Assembly: GCA_030690755.1 (NCBI GenBank)
Contig: JAUYGA010000213.1
Location: forward strand, 1-12,706
DNA length: 12,706 nt
Source: Nanobdellota archaeon
GTDB lineage: Archaea > Nanobdellota > Nanobdellia > Woesearchaeales > JAUYGA01
Direction of reading: 5' to 3'
In this document: one piece after another, positions 6,781 through 12,364 of the stretch
Numbering within the stretch: the first letter of the stretch is position 1
How the letters are laid out: every line of letters starts with the position of its first letter
Made by a program: the position numbers and the translations under genes
The notes under the pieces: model-generated
Told to the model about the DNA's origin: nothing
Database searches by the model: none
The model's input: the letters and a program-made list of their open reading frames with translations, nothing else

Positions 6781-6822
6781 TTTTTTCTAATAGTTTAGGG
6801 TTTAACTTTTAATTGCTTTTTT
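6781..6822 (+). terminator. Poly-T termination signals after trxB
   Basis: Two runs of six T lie at 6781-6786 and 6817-6822, just after the trxB stop, with T-rich DNA between. Archaeal RNA polymerase terminates at such runs without needing a hairpin. They precede the convergent fic gene. Confidence 0.45.
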
Positions 6823-6835
6823 GTTGCCATCAGGT

Positions 6836-6883
6836 TTGTATGGGCACAAATAAGCGAATCATTATTTTTTCTTGTGCCCATAA
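6836..6883. repeat. Left flanking unit of the fic cassette (palindromic, about 47 bp)
   Basis: Contains TATGGGCACAA (6839-6849) and its exact reverse complement TTGTGCCCATA (6872-6882). TAAGCGAA (6851-6858) sits two bases inside the outer GGGCACA. The inner arm lies within the last codons of fic (encoding YGHK). The right unit at 7804-7852 is an inverted copy: outer TTGT, GGGCACA, TAAGCGAA and inner TGTGCCCATA occur in the same order and nearly the same spacing when read inward from both ends. Confidence 0.65.
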
Positions 6884-7797
6884 CTTCTTATTTGATCAAT
6901 TATCAAGGCAACTAAATCTGAAGTATATTCGCGATAATTTTCTTTATCTGCCTTTTCTAATGCCATGTAATATGCTTCCCTTTTTTCAAAAGGGATGAAG
7001 AACATCGGATAACCTTTTTCCATGAGAATAAAGTTCATTATTGCTCTCGCCGTTCTTCCGTTGCCATCTTCAAATGGATGAATCCACGTTAGTTTTGCAT
7101 GCACCAAGACTGCAAGCTCGAAAGAATGTAATTTTCTTTTATTTTTGCTGTACCATTTGAATAGATTAAGCAAGTGATGTTTAACTTCGCTGTGCGGTGG
7201 CGGAACATGCGATGAACCTTGTATTTTAACATCAAAAAATCTTACTCTGCCGCCGTATATTGTGTCTGTATTCTTAGTCAATATCCCGTTTATTTTGCAC
7301 ATCATCGCTTCGTTGAAATCGCCTTTGTATTCCCTTAAGAAGTCCAAGCATTCTTTTCCATTGATTGCTTCGTTATAATCGTTTGCTCTTACTCCTGAAG
7401 GAATGACTTTGTCTTTTAGAATAAGCGCAGTTTGCCGGAGCGTTAATCTATTGCCTTCAATAGCATTAGTGTTATATGTAAATCTTATCATGAAGTCTTC
7501 ATTGAGTTTTTCTTTGAGACTTTTAGGCGTTTTTTTAAGCCAGTCTTTGTAGCCTTCTTTTATGTCCTGCAAAGTTTCTGCATCATGATCCGAGATGTAT
7601 AGGTAATTAGCATGTTTGATTAACGCCTTAGCGCTCTCTTCTACTTTACGTGCATGTTTTTCTAATTCTTTCTTTAAGGGCTTTTTTTCACCGATATACA
7701 CGCGAATTTTCTTCCACTTGTTTATGCCGAGCCGTACATTCTTTGTTAAGTGGTAATACTGTTTATTTCCCCGTTTGATTATTTCAACATAAGCCAT
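6862..7797 (-). CDS. fic: Fic-family protein (AMPylase-type) with internal inhibitory motif
   Basis: Fic proteins usually transfer AMP from ATP to hydroxyl side chains of target proteins. The 311 residues contain the complete active-site motif HPFEDGNGRTAR at 240-251 (His240 the catalytic base, Asp/Gly/Asn/Gly/Arg the ATP phosphate clamp). The motif TNAIEG at 110-115 fits the inhibitory [ST]xxxE[GN] helix, with Glu114 expected to block ATP in the resting state. This makes it a class II Fic that restrains itself and needs no separate antitoxin. Residues 1-40 form a basic, strand-rich N-terminal extension and 41-90 a helical, Lys/Glu-rich part. The TATA box at 7820-7827 is centred 26-27 bp from the ATG at 7797, so the mRNA is probably leaderless. 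The gene is bracketed by inverted repeat units, suggesting it moves or is regulated as a cassette. Targets are unknown. Confidence 0.92.
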   Translation of the reverse strand: MAYVEIIKRGNKQYYHLTKNVRLGINKWKKIRVYIGEKKPLKKELEKHARKVEESAKALIKHANYLYISDHDAETLQDIKEGYKDWLKKTPKSLKEKLNEDFMIRFTYNTNAIEGNRLTLRQTALILKDKVIPSGVRANDYNEAINGKECLDFLREYKGDFNEAMMCKINGILTKNTDTIYGGRVRFFDVKIQGSSHVPPPHSEVKHHLLNLFKWYSKNKRKLHSFELAVLVHAKLTWIHPFEDGNGRTARAIMNFILMEKGYPMFFIPFEKREAYYMALEKADKENYREYTSDLVALIIDQIRSYGHKKK

Positions 7798-7803
7798 AAT
7801 ATG

Positions 7804-7852
7804 TGTATGGGCACATAACTATATAAACTTTTCGCTTAAATGTGCCCACAAG
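7804..7852. repeat. Right flanking unit of the fic cassette, containing the fic promoter
   Basis: TGGGCACAT (7808-7816) and ATGTGCCCA (7840-7848) form a perfect 9-bp inverted repeat with a 23-bp spacer holding the fic TATA box. Read inward on the reverse strand, this unit repeats the left unit: TTGT, GGGCACA, two mismatched bases, then TAAGCGAA (7838-7831). TGTATGGGCACA also occurs in direct orientation at 6837 and 7804. The arms start 33 bp apart here and 32 bp apart in the left unit, about three helical turns. Confidence 0.65.
7820..7827 (-). promoter_or_regulatory. TATA box of fic, between two operator-like arms
   Basis: Reverse-strand TTTATATA centred at 7823.5, 26-27 bp before the ATG at 7797. 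The inverted arms TGGGCACAT/ATGTGCCCA lie on either side, one between the TATA box and the start and one upstream, an arrangement well suited to repression by occlusion (inference). Confidence 0.55.
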
Positions 7853-7905
7853 AGCGCCATGTCTTGAAAGTCATAAGATTATTGATGCTGTTTTGCAGCG
7901 AAACA

Positions 7906-7932
7906 TTTAAATAGTATATCTCAGTTATACTA
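7906..7932 (+). promoter_or_regulatory. TATA box and operator-like inverted repeat of the nucleotidyltransferase gene
   Basis: TTTAAATA (7906-7913) is centred about 27 bp before the ATG at 7937. Between them lies TAGTATA (7912-7918) / TATACTA (7926-7932), a perfect 7-bp inverted repeat with a 7-nt spacer, covering the region up to the transcription start. The gene product carries its own winged helix, so autorepression is plausible. Confidence 0.5.
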
Positions 7933-7936
7933 ATAT

Positions 7937-8488
7937 ATGGCCAGTCCGAGCAAAGAAGAAAATGTACTAAAGCTTATTCTGGAAAACAGTCCACTAAAAG
8001 AATGGCATTTTGAAGATGTGGTTAAAGAAGCAAAAGTCACAAGGCTAGTGGCAAATAAATGGTTGAAAAAATATAAATCTGAGGGGCTTCTTTATCATAT
8101 CAAAGAGAAAGGCAAGTTTCCTTATTTTACAGTCGGAAGCAATAATCCATTTTATTATTCCTTGAAAAGAATTTATGCATTAGAGCAGCTTCATAAGAGC
8201 GGACTTATTCCAAAACTTTTATCTCTTAAAACAGCAAAAACAGTGATATTGTTCGGAAGCATTGCAAAAGGCGACTGGTATAAAGGTTCAGATATTGATG
8301 TCTTTGTTTTCGGAGATATCTCTGATTTTGACAAAAACATTTATGAACATAAACTGAAAAAGAAGATTGAATTGCATGTATTTCAAAATAAAAAAGAGAT
8401 AGATGAAGTAAAAACAGGACTTATAAAAAATGTGATTAATGGTTATGTCATAAAAGGGCAGATACAGGACATTGCCGAGGTCGCATAG
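7937..8488 (+). CDS. Winged-helix DNA-binding domain fused to MNT-type nucleotidyltransferase
   Basis: Residues 1-67 read as a winged helix: EENVLKLILENSP, a helix-turn-helix around 25-50 (FEDVVKEAKVTRLVANKWLK), and a wing LLYHIKEKGKFPYFTVG. Residues about 98-150 are a minimal nucleotidyltransferase of the polymerase-beta superfamily: ILFGSIAKG at 104-112, SDIDVFVF at 118-125 (metal ligands Asp119 and Asp121), and IELHVF at 144-149 giving the third acidic position as Glu145. Such MNT proteins are often antitoxins that add AMP to a HEPN toxin. No HEPN gene follows here; a 13-codon frame begins directly after the stop instead. It diverges from fic, another nucleotidyl transferase. The start is supported by TATA spacing. 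Confidence 0.85.
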   Translation: MASPSKEENVLKLILENSPLKEWHFEDVVKEAKVTRLVANKWLKKYKSEGLLYHIKEKGKFPYFTVGSNNPFYYSLKRIYALEQLHKSGLIPKLLSLKTAKTVILFGSIAKGDWYKGSDIDVFVFGDISDFDKNIYEHKLKKKIELHVFQNKKEIDEVKTGLIKNVINGYVIKGQIQDIAEVA

Positions 8489-8530
8489 ATGAGTTCGTTT
8501 AAAAAAGAAGTCGTGAAGAAATTAAAATAA
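8489..8530 (+). pseudogene. 13-codon stub directly after the nucleotidyltransferase gene
   Basis: An ATG immediately follows the TAG of the nucleotidyltransferase gene and encodes MSSFKKEVVKKLK before a TAA. Abutting starts are typical of coupled two-gene units, and MNT genes normally have a HEPN partner here. It could be the remnant of a deleted partner's start, or chance. There is no codon-level proof that it is translated. Confidence 0.3.
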
Positions 8531-8536
8531 AGTTTT

Positions 8537-9250
8537 TTAAGCAATATAGAATTTCTGCGTCTGGTCTAGTCCTATTGCATCAAAGTTGGCCTGCTGCAAG
8601 AGACTGTTAAAATTCTGGAAAGGGATTATTCTTTTGTCAACGACAGAGACAACAATAGCCTCATCTTTGCATGTTACAGTGTGTGTTATCCTCAGATTAT
8701 TGTAAGATTGATTCACCTTCGCGCTATAAGTCTTGTCCCCATCAAAAGTTAATTGTCTTGTTTCATTTCTTTCATTCTTGACACTCATAATCAGCAAGCC
8801 ATTATCCTTCAAATGGTCATTCATCTTAGTTAAGCCAGTTAATGTTTCATTTTCGTCATTAAGGTAAGTTTCGAAATAATATCCATTTTTGCCGTTTATC
8901 AAGACTAGCGGGCCTTCATAAGAAAGGACTGAATCAAACTTGTCATCTAAGTTCAATTTAAGAAAATCCTGTTTTTTCAGCCTTATGTTTAAGCCAGAAC
9001 ATTCTACAACTTTCTTTTTTGCAATGTCAAGCATAGAACCAGAGCAATCAATTCCAGTAACATCATAGCCCGACTTTGCCAAGGCAATAGCTGCATTTGC
9101 AGTTCCGACGCCAATCTCTAAGACTTTTTTACCAGAACCTTGAGCGAGAATATGTTCTAAACTTTTCATATCTTCTTCGTATGAAAAATAATCAGCACTA
9201 ATCAAATCATAAAACGGCGCAAATTCTTTGTATAACTGTGAATGTTTCAT
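8537..9250 (-). CDS. Class I SAM-dependent methyltransferase, last gene of the operon
   Basis: It transfers a methyl group from S-adenosylmethionine. The 237 residues show a helical cap (LYKEFAPFYDLIS, 6-18) and the SAM loop VLEIGVGTANAA at 43-54 with Glu45. GIDCSGSMLDIAKKK (66-80) follows, its Asp68 positioned to bind the ribose, then DFLKLNLDDKFDSVLSY (95-111). A C-terminal half rich in strands (about 153-237) resembles the glycine-N-methyltransferase-like or small-molecule methyltransferase group, with RRxx-type nucleic-acid motifs absent. It overlaps the preceding cysteine hydrolase gene by 4 bp (ATGA), so translation is probably coupled. The acceptor is unknown; I expect a small molecule made or modified by the upstream enzymes. 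Confidence 0.88.
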   Translation of the reverse strand: MKHSQLYKEFAPFYDLISADYFSYEEDMKSLEHILAQGSGKKVLEIGVGTANAAIALAKSGYDVTGIDCSGSMLDIAKKKVVECSGLNIRLKKQDFLKLNLDDKFDSVLSYEGPLVLINGKNGYYFETYLNDENETLTGLTKMNDHLKDNGLLIMSVKNERNETRQLTFDGDKTYSAKVNQSYNNLRITHTVTCKDEAIVVSVVDKRIIPFQNFNSLLQQANFDAIGLDQTQKFYIA

Positions 9251-9816
9251 TTTTTATCATCCCTTTCAAAAATTGGCAGTGATTTATAGTTGCCTTTTTC
9301 TATGAAATTTGTGTTATTTCTGTAAAATCTACCAATCTCTGAATGCATTAATCCATAATCTCCTCCTATGAGAATATCCTTGGAAGTGTGAACCTTAAAT
9401 CCTCTTTCTACGGCGCTCCTTGAAGTATAATAAACACATGCAGCGATGTGAAAGCCGCCGACAATAATCTCTTTTGTTTCGAGTTTTTCAAGAATATACT
9501 GCAGATTGGTGTTGTAAAATGCATTTTCGTGCGATTTAGTAAAACGTATTGGCTTTCTTGCTGCTCTGATTAAAGATTCTTCAGTGCCAAGCCCAAACTC
9601 GCTAAATATTATTGGAATTTTTTGATTATAAACCGAAGATACAAGGTTTCGCATATTCTTTACTTTTTTGGCATCTTCTCTCGACCATAAACGATAGTAG
9701 TCTACATCTATTATAAGAACAGCATAATCATGCTTATTTGCTTCAAGAGTTTTGCATAGTTCTGAATCAAGCGAGCTACTTCCATTGCTGATTTGATTAG
9801 CAACTGCATCTGTCAT
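9247..9816 (-). CDS. Isochorismatase-family cysteine hydrolase (nicotinamidase-like fold)
   Basis: This family hydrolyses amides or vinyl ethers using a Cys-Asp-Lys triad; members include nicotinamidase, isochorismatase and N-carbamoylsarcosine amidase. Over 189 residues the triad is visible: Asp37 in VLIIDVDYY (33-41), Lys94 in FTKSHENAF (92-100) and Cys127 in VGGFHIAACVYYTSRSAV (119-136), followed by the usual ERGFKVH strand. The DxHxxH-type zinc site of true nicotinamidases is not evident, so the substrate cannot be assigned. The first 28 residues are a Ser/Asn-rich extension. It starts 8 bases after the stop of the upstream ADP-ribosyltransferase-like gene, and its own stop overlaps the methyltransferase start (ATGA). 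Fold assignment is strong, function open. Confidence 0.85.
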   Translation of the reverse strand: MTDAVANQISNGSSSLDSELCKTLEANKHDYAVLIIDVDYYRLWSREDAKKVKNMRNLVSSVYNQKIPIIFSEFGLGTEESLIRAARKPIRFTKSHENAFYNTNLQYILEKLETKEIIVGGFHIAACVYYTSRSAVERGFKVHTSKDILIGGDYGLMHSEIGRFYRNNTNFIEKGNYKSLPIFERDDKK

Positions 9817-9824
9817 TTTAGTTT

Positions 9825-10463
9825 CTACTCCAAAAGTTGAACACTTACATTATCAAACCCTTCAGACCTCAAAAGGTTTTCATAATGCTTCTTGTGCTCT
9901 TCAGGCACATACAACTTAGTCATTCGCTCTAAGGATAATTCCTTTTTTACTAAAATATTTGAATTAGTTGCAGGATTGCCTGGTCTGATAAGTTCATAAG
10001 GAATGGCAAATTCCATCATCGCGCTTTGAGGTTTGCCCTCCTGACCAATCCGTTTGCTTACAGCAAAATGATTGCCGATATGAAAACTTGATGATAAGTA
10101 AACAAAAAGATTTCTTTTTAGATGGTCATATTCTATCCTTAAAGAAAAAGGCAACACGCCGGATGATTCTCCTAAATCTGCCAGATTCTCATCGCAATTT
10201 GCTTCTTTTAACTTTGCCGCATAATCATTTAATTGCCCCTTCTTTGCGAGTTCTCTTACATAATCTGCGCACTGAAGAGTTAGTTCATCATATTTTTGAA
10301 AAGGTTTTTGAAGAATAAGATCCAAATCTTCTTTTTGAAGAGACTCATTTAGATAGTCTGAAAGGCGGATTTGACCTAACACGAACAAACAATATAGCTT
10401 TCTTGCCCCAATTATTTTGTCAATTTTTATCGTTCCATGATATGCGGTTATTGTTTCATTCAT
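9825..10463 (-). CDS. Putative ADP-ribosyltransferase-fold protein (H-Y-E pattern)
   Basis: I know no close family, but the pattern fits the ADP-ribosyltransferase (ART) fold, which transfers ADP-ribose from NAD+. AYHGT at 7-11 matches the first NAD-binding strand (His9). LFVYLSSSFHIGNHFAVSKR at 119-138 matches the 'vYls....A..yA' strand-helix (Tyr122). MMEFAIPYELI at 149-159 is followed by VKKELSLERMTKLYVPEEH (172-190), where Glu175 would be the catalytic glutamate before a final 'i...~vp' strand. This gives a His-Tyr-Glu triad like the diphtheria-toxin/PARP/Tpt1 clade. Residues 33-100 form a helical insert. GGAG at 10471-10474 lies 7 nt before the ATG, inside the upstream mini-ORF. The neighbouring hydrolase has the nicotinamidase fold, which fits an NAD-consuming step. 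The ART assignment is my inference from motifs only. Confidence 0.55.
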   Translation of the reverse strand: MNETITAYHGTIKIDKIIGARKLYCLFVLGQIRLSDYLNESLQKEDLDLILQKPFQKYDELTLQCADYVRELAKKGQLNDYAAKLKEANCDENLADLGESSGVLPFSLRIEYDHLKRNLFVYLSSSFHIGNHFAVSKRIGQEGKPQSAMMEFAIPYELIRPGNPATNSNILVKKELSLERMTKLYVPEEHKKHYENLLRSEGFDNVSVQLLE

Positions 10464-10464
10464 C

Positions 10465-10518
10465 TCAGTTCTCCATGAAGCTTGTTTTGCAATTTTCTTG
10501 TTTGATTTTGCGTTTCAT
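10465..10518 (-). CDS. 17-codon mini-ORF, a copy of the glycosyltransferase start
   Basis: It encodes MKRKIKQENCKTSFMEN. The first seven residues equal the first seven of the glycosyltransferase-like protein just upstream (MKRKIKQGNTKN). Its ATG overlaps that gene's TGA (ATGA), and its own TGA is one base from the next gene's ATG, so it fills the gap exactly and could couple translation. It may be the remnant of a tandem second glycosyltransferase copy lost by deletion, or a real leader-like peptide. Confidence 0.4.
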   Translation of the reverse strand: MKRKIKQENCKTSFMEN

Positions 10519-10524
10519 TGTCCA
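10493..10524. repeat. Direct repeat copy B, downstream end of the glycosyltransferase gene
   Basis: A 32-bp segment identical at 29 positions to 11434-11465; the central 20 bases (10502-10521) are identical. It includes the stop of the glycosyltransferase gene and the start of the mini-ORF. The offset between copies is 941 bp, about one gene length. Confidence 0.75.
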
Positions 10525-11459
10525 TCAAAATATACGTTATTGTCTGTCCAATTTGATTCTGGATGCAATATTCTTGTACATCCATTGATTTCTGTTATAG
10601 TGAGGTCGCTTTCGATAACATCAGCCAAGCCAAGTTTATTCAGAATAATTGATTCTATTACTGGCAAGTATTTCTCTCGGGCATCTTGTATGTGTTCTGC
10701 TCTTTTTTTGACATGTTCGTCCGGTTCAGTATTTTCTAAATATGTTTTGATTCTGCCAATTATCTCTTCAGCATCCTTGCAGATGTTCATAATCCCTATG
10801 TCAACAAATGTTTGATAACCATATTGTCTTGTTTCTGTCGGCGGCACAAAAAATAAAGGTCCGCCTTCAGTCATCTCAACAAAATTATGCATGCGATTTT
10901 TAGACGTATCAATACATGAGCCATCTAACGCAATATCTGCAACAGCATAAGCCTGTTTTAATAGACCCAGACCTGTAAATGTCACGTGAGACATATAATT
11001 CTCAAAGGAACATGATGACGTGCCAGAAGCGAAAATCTTTGTATTTTTGAAAACATCAAAAATTCTTTTTGCAAGCTGGGCATTTGTCTGCGGATAACCT
11101 ATTGTAATCACAGTTTCATCTTTTTTTATGCCAAATTTAGTCTTAATTTCAGCTTTTTGCGCTTCAGTGTATGGTTTGGCGCAATTTTTCAAAATAGCGA
11201 CATCAATCTCGACATTCGCAGGCTTCCCAGTTGGGAAATCGTGATGCATTCCTACAGAAAATCCTGGTTCTGTTGTCAACAAACTGCTTGGCAGAATATT
11301 ATGATTTGATACAGCGTGCATCTCTTCACGAAGAGAAATGTTAAAAATCGGATTTTCTGATAAATGATCATATAATGTTCTTTGAGCATAACATGAGGCC
11401 ATATCTCCAACTACTAACGTTATGTTTTTTGTGTTTCCTTGCTTGATTTTGCGTTTCAT
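10515..11459 (-). CDS. GT-B glycosyltransferase-like protein (Kdo-transferase-like C-terminal domain)
   Basis: Residues about 106-245 resemble the C-terminal nucleotide-sugar domain of GT-B enzymes. ETVITIGYPQTNAQLAK (115-131) and a following strand KIFASG fit the first Rossmann strands. FTGLGLLKQAYAVADIALDG (161-180) corresponds to the 'GeLl.lYaiADvafvGGS' motif of Kdo transferases, and HNFVEMTEGGPLFFVPP (191-207) to 'HN.lEp.a.g.PvifGP', with Glu195 the likely donor-binding acid. At 314 residues it is shorter than WaaA-type enzymes (about 400), mainly because the N-terminal acceptor domain is reduced to about 100 residues. There is no membrane anchor, and the C-terminal region (280-314) is an extra. 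The start overlaps the stop of the kinase-like gene (ATGA). Donor and acceptor are unknown; the GT fold is likely, activity less certain. Confidence 0.65.
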   Translation of the reverse strand: MKRKIKQGNTKNITLVVGDMASCYAQRTLYDHLSENPIFNISLREEMHAVSNHNILPSSLLTTEPGFSVGMHHDFPTGKPANVEIDVAILKNCAKPYTEAQKAEIKTKFGIKKDETVITIGYPQTNAQLAKRIFDVFKNTKIFASGTSSCSFENYMSHVTFTGLGLLKQAYAVADIALDGSCIDTSKNRMHNFVEMTEGGPLFFVPPTETRQYGYQTFVDIGIMNICKDAEEIIGRIKTYLENTEPDEHVKKRAEHIQDAREKYLPVIESIILNKLGLADVIESDLTITEINGCTRILHPESNWTDNNVYFDGQ

Positions 11460-11465
11460 TGTTCA
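11434..11465. repeat. Direct repeat copy A, upstream end of the glycosyltransferase gene
   Basis: The partner of 10493-10524 (29 of 32 bases identical). It covers the last codon and stop of the kinase-like gene and the first eight or so codons of the glycosyltransferase gene, including the ATGA overlap. The two copies bracket the glycosyltransferase gene precisely. Confidence 0.75.
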
Positions 11466-12253
11466 GCGCTTAATAAGATTTTCTCCAGATTTTCTTTCAG
11501 ATATCCTGCAGGATTTTCGAATCGGGTGGTATGATCGACTGTTGAAGTCATTTCCTTTGCAAAAGCGAATAATTTCCAAAAAGGCCCAGATCTCCGTTGG
11601 GTTCTAAGGTTATCTGATTCCAAAGTTTCTTGCAATAAATCGCCAAATCTGGATGGCAGGTCTTGCATAAGATAATCTTCATCCAAAACTTCATCGTGCT
11701 CGCTGAAATCTATAAGGTATATGTCATTTTTATTCACTAAGATGTGTTCGTAGTATAACTCACCATGAACTATGTTTTTTGAATTTAGATAAGTCATTAC
11801 ATCGATGATTTTTGAGAATAGGTCTAGGGCTTTTTCTTTGTCTTGTTTTGTTTCAAATTTCAGGTTTTTGTCAAGTTCAGTTCCAGGGCAGTGCTGTAGA
11901 ACTAAATAGCTTATCTCTTTGCTATTTGTTACATTCTGTTTTCTGTCTTTCTCCTTTTCTTTCTCAGTCCAGGCTTGATAATTTATTTCGTTGTTCGGTA
12001 TGGCTAGCTTGCCATGGGTGTAACAGCGAGGTATGCTTTCATGGCTTAATTTTGACAGTGTTCTGGCTTCTTCATAAAAACTGGAGAGAGGAAAACCAAA
12101 TTTTACGCCTGCTTGTTTTCCTTCGAAATGACCTGTCGCATAGCTGGTTGCGTGGCTGTTTACATATTGGAGGTTGGTAATCCCTAAGGGCTCAAACACA
12201 GCTCTGACTAGTTCAAAATCAACATAAATATTGCAAGCTAATTTGACTTCCAT
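11456..12253 (-). CDS. Protein-kinase-like fold protein with degenerate catalytic loop
   Basis: Numbered from the ATG at 12253 (265 residues). QAGVKFG (47-53) gives the ATP-binding Lys51, FYEEARTLSKLSHESIPRCY (59-78) the alpha-C glutamate and the next strand, YLVLQHCPGTELDKNL (116-131) the hinge, and LNSKNIVHGELYYEHILV (156-173) the catalytic loop. IYLIDFSEHDEV (178-189) is the metal-binding DFG region as DFS. The canonical HGDLxxxNIL reads HGELYYEHIL: the catalytic Asp is Glu165 and the metal-binding Asn is His170. It may be a pseudokinase or a kinase-fold small-molecule phosphotransferase with altered chemistry. A GTG at 12313 would add 20 residues, but AGGAG (12259-12263) lies 5 nt before this ATG and the TATA box at 12288-12295 places transcription at about 12265, inside the longer version. 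First gene of the operon. Confidence 0.75.
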   Translation of the reverse strand: MEVKLACNIYVDFELVRAVFEPLGITNLQYVNSHATSYATGHFEGKQAGVKFGFPLSSFYEEARTLSKLSHESIPRCYTHGKLAIPNNEINYQAWTEKEKEKDRKQNVTNSKEISYLVLQHCPGTELDKNLKFETKQDKEKALDLFSKIIDVMTYLNSKNIVHGELYYEHILVNKNDIYLIDFSEHDEVLDEDYLMQDLPSRFGDLLQETLESDNLRTQRRSGPFWKLFAFAKEMTSTVDHTTRFENPAGYLKENLEKILLSAEQ

Positions 12254-12364
12254 TTTGACTCCTATATTGAGAATAAACCCTCTTTCATTTATAAACCTTA
12301 CTTTTGTTACCACTTATCCGTAACATTTATATATGAGTTGTTTATTTCTATTGTCTGATGCAAT
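12254..12364. promoter_or_regulatory. Divergent control region between the operon and the second methyltransferase
   Basis: Leftward: TTTATAAA at 12288-12295 (centre 12291.5; start near 12265) and AGGAG at 12259-12263. Rightward: TTTATATA at 12326-12333, start near 12356. Between the two TATA boxes lies TGTTAC (12305-12310) / GTAACA (12320-12325), a perfect 6-bp inverted repeat with a 9-nt spacer, abutting the rightward box. One regulator could control both directions. Confidence 0.55.

Noticed and set aside
6826..7860. GCCAT on both sides of the fic cassette (6826-6830 and 7856-7860) as a target-site duplication
   Set aside because: Only five bases, at unequal distances from the repeat units (five versus three bases); chance is a sufficient explanation.
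10498..10815. Forward frames opposite the glycosyltransferase and kinase-like genes (also 11812-12180)
   Set aside because: They are antisense to genes with recognisable motifs and operon spacing; no promoter or ribosome binding site supports them.
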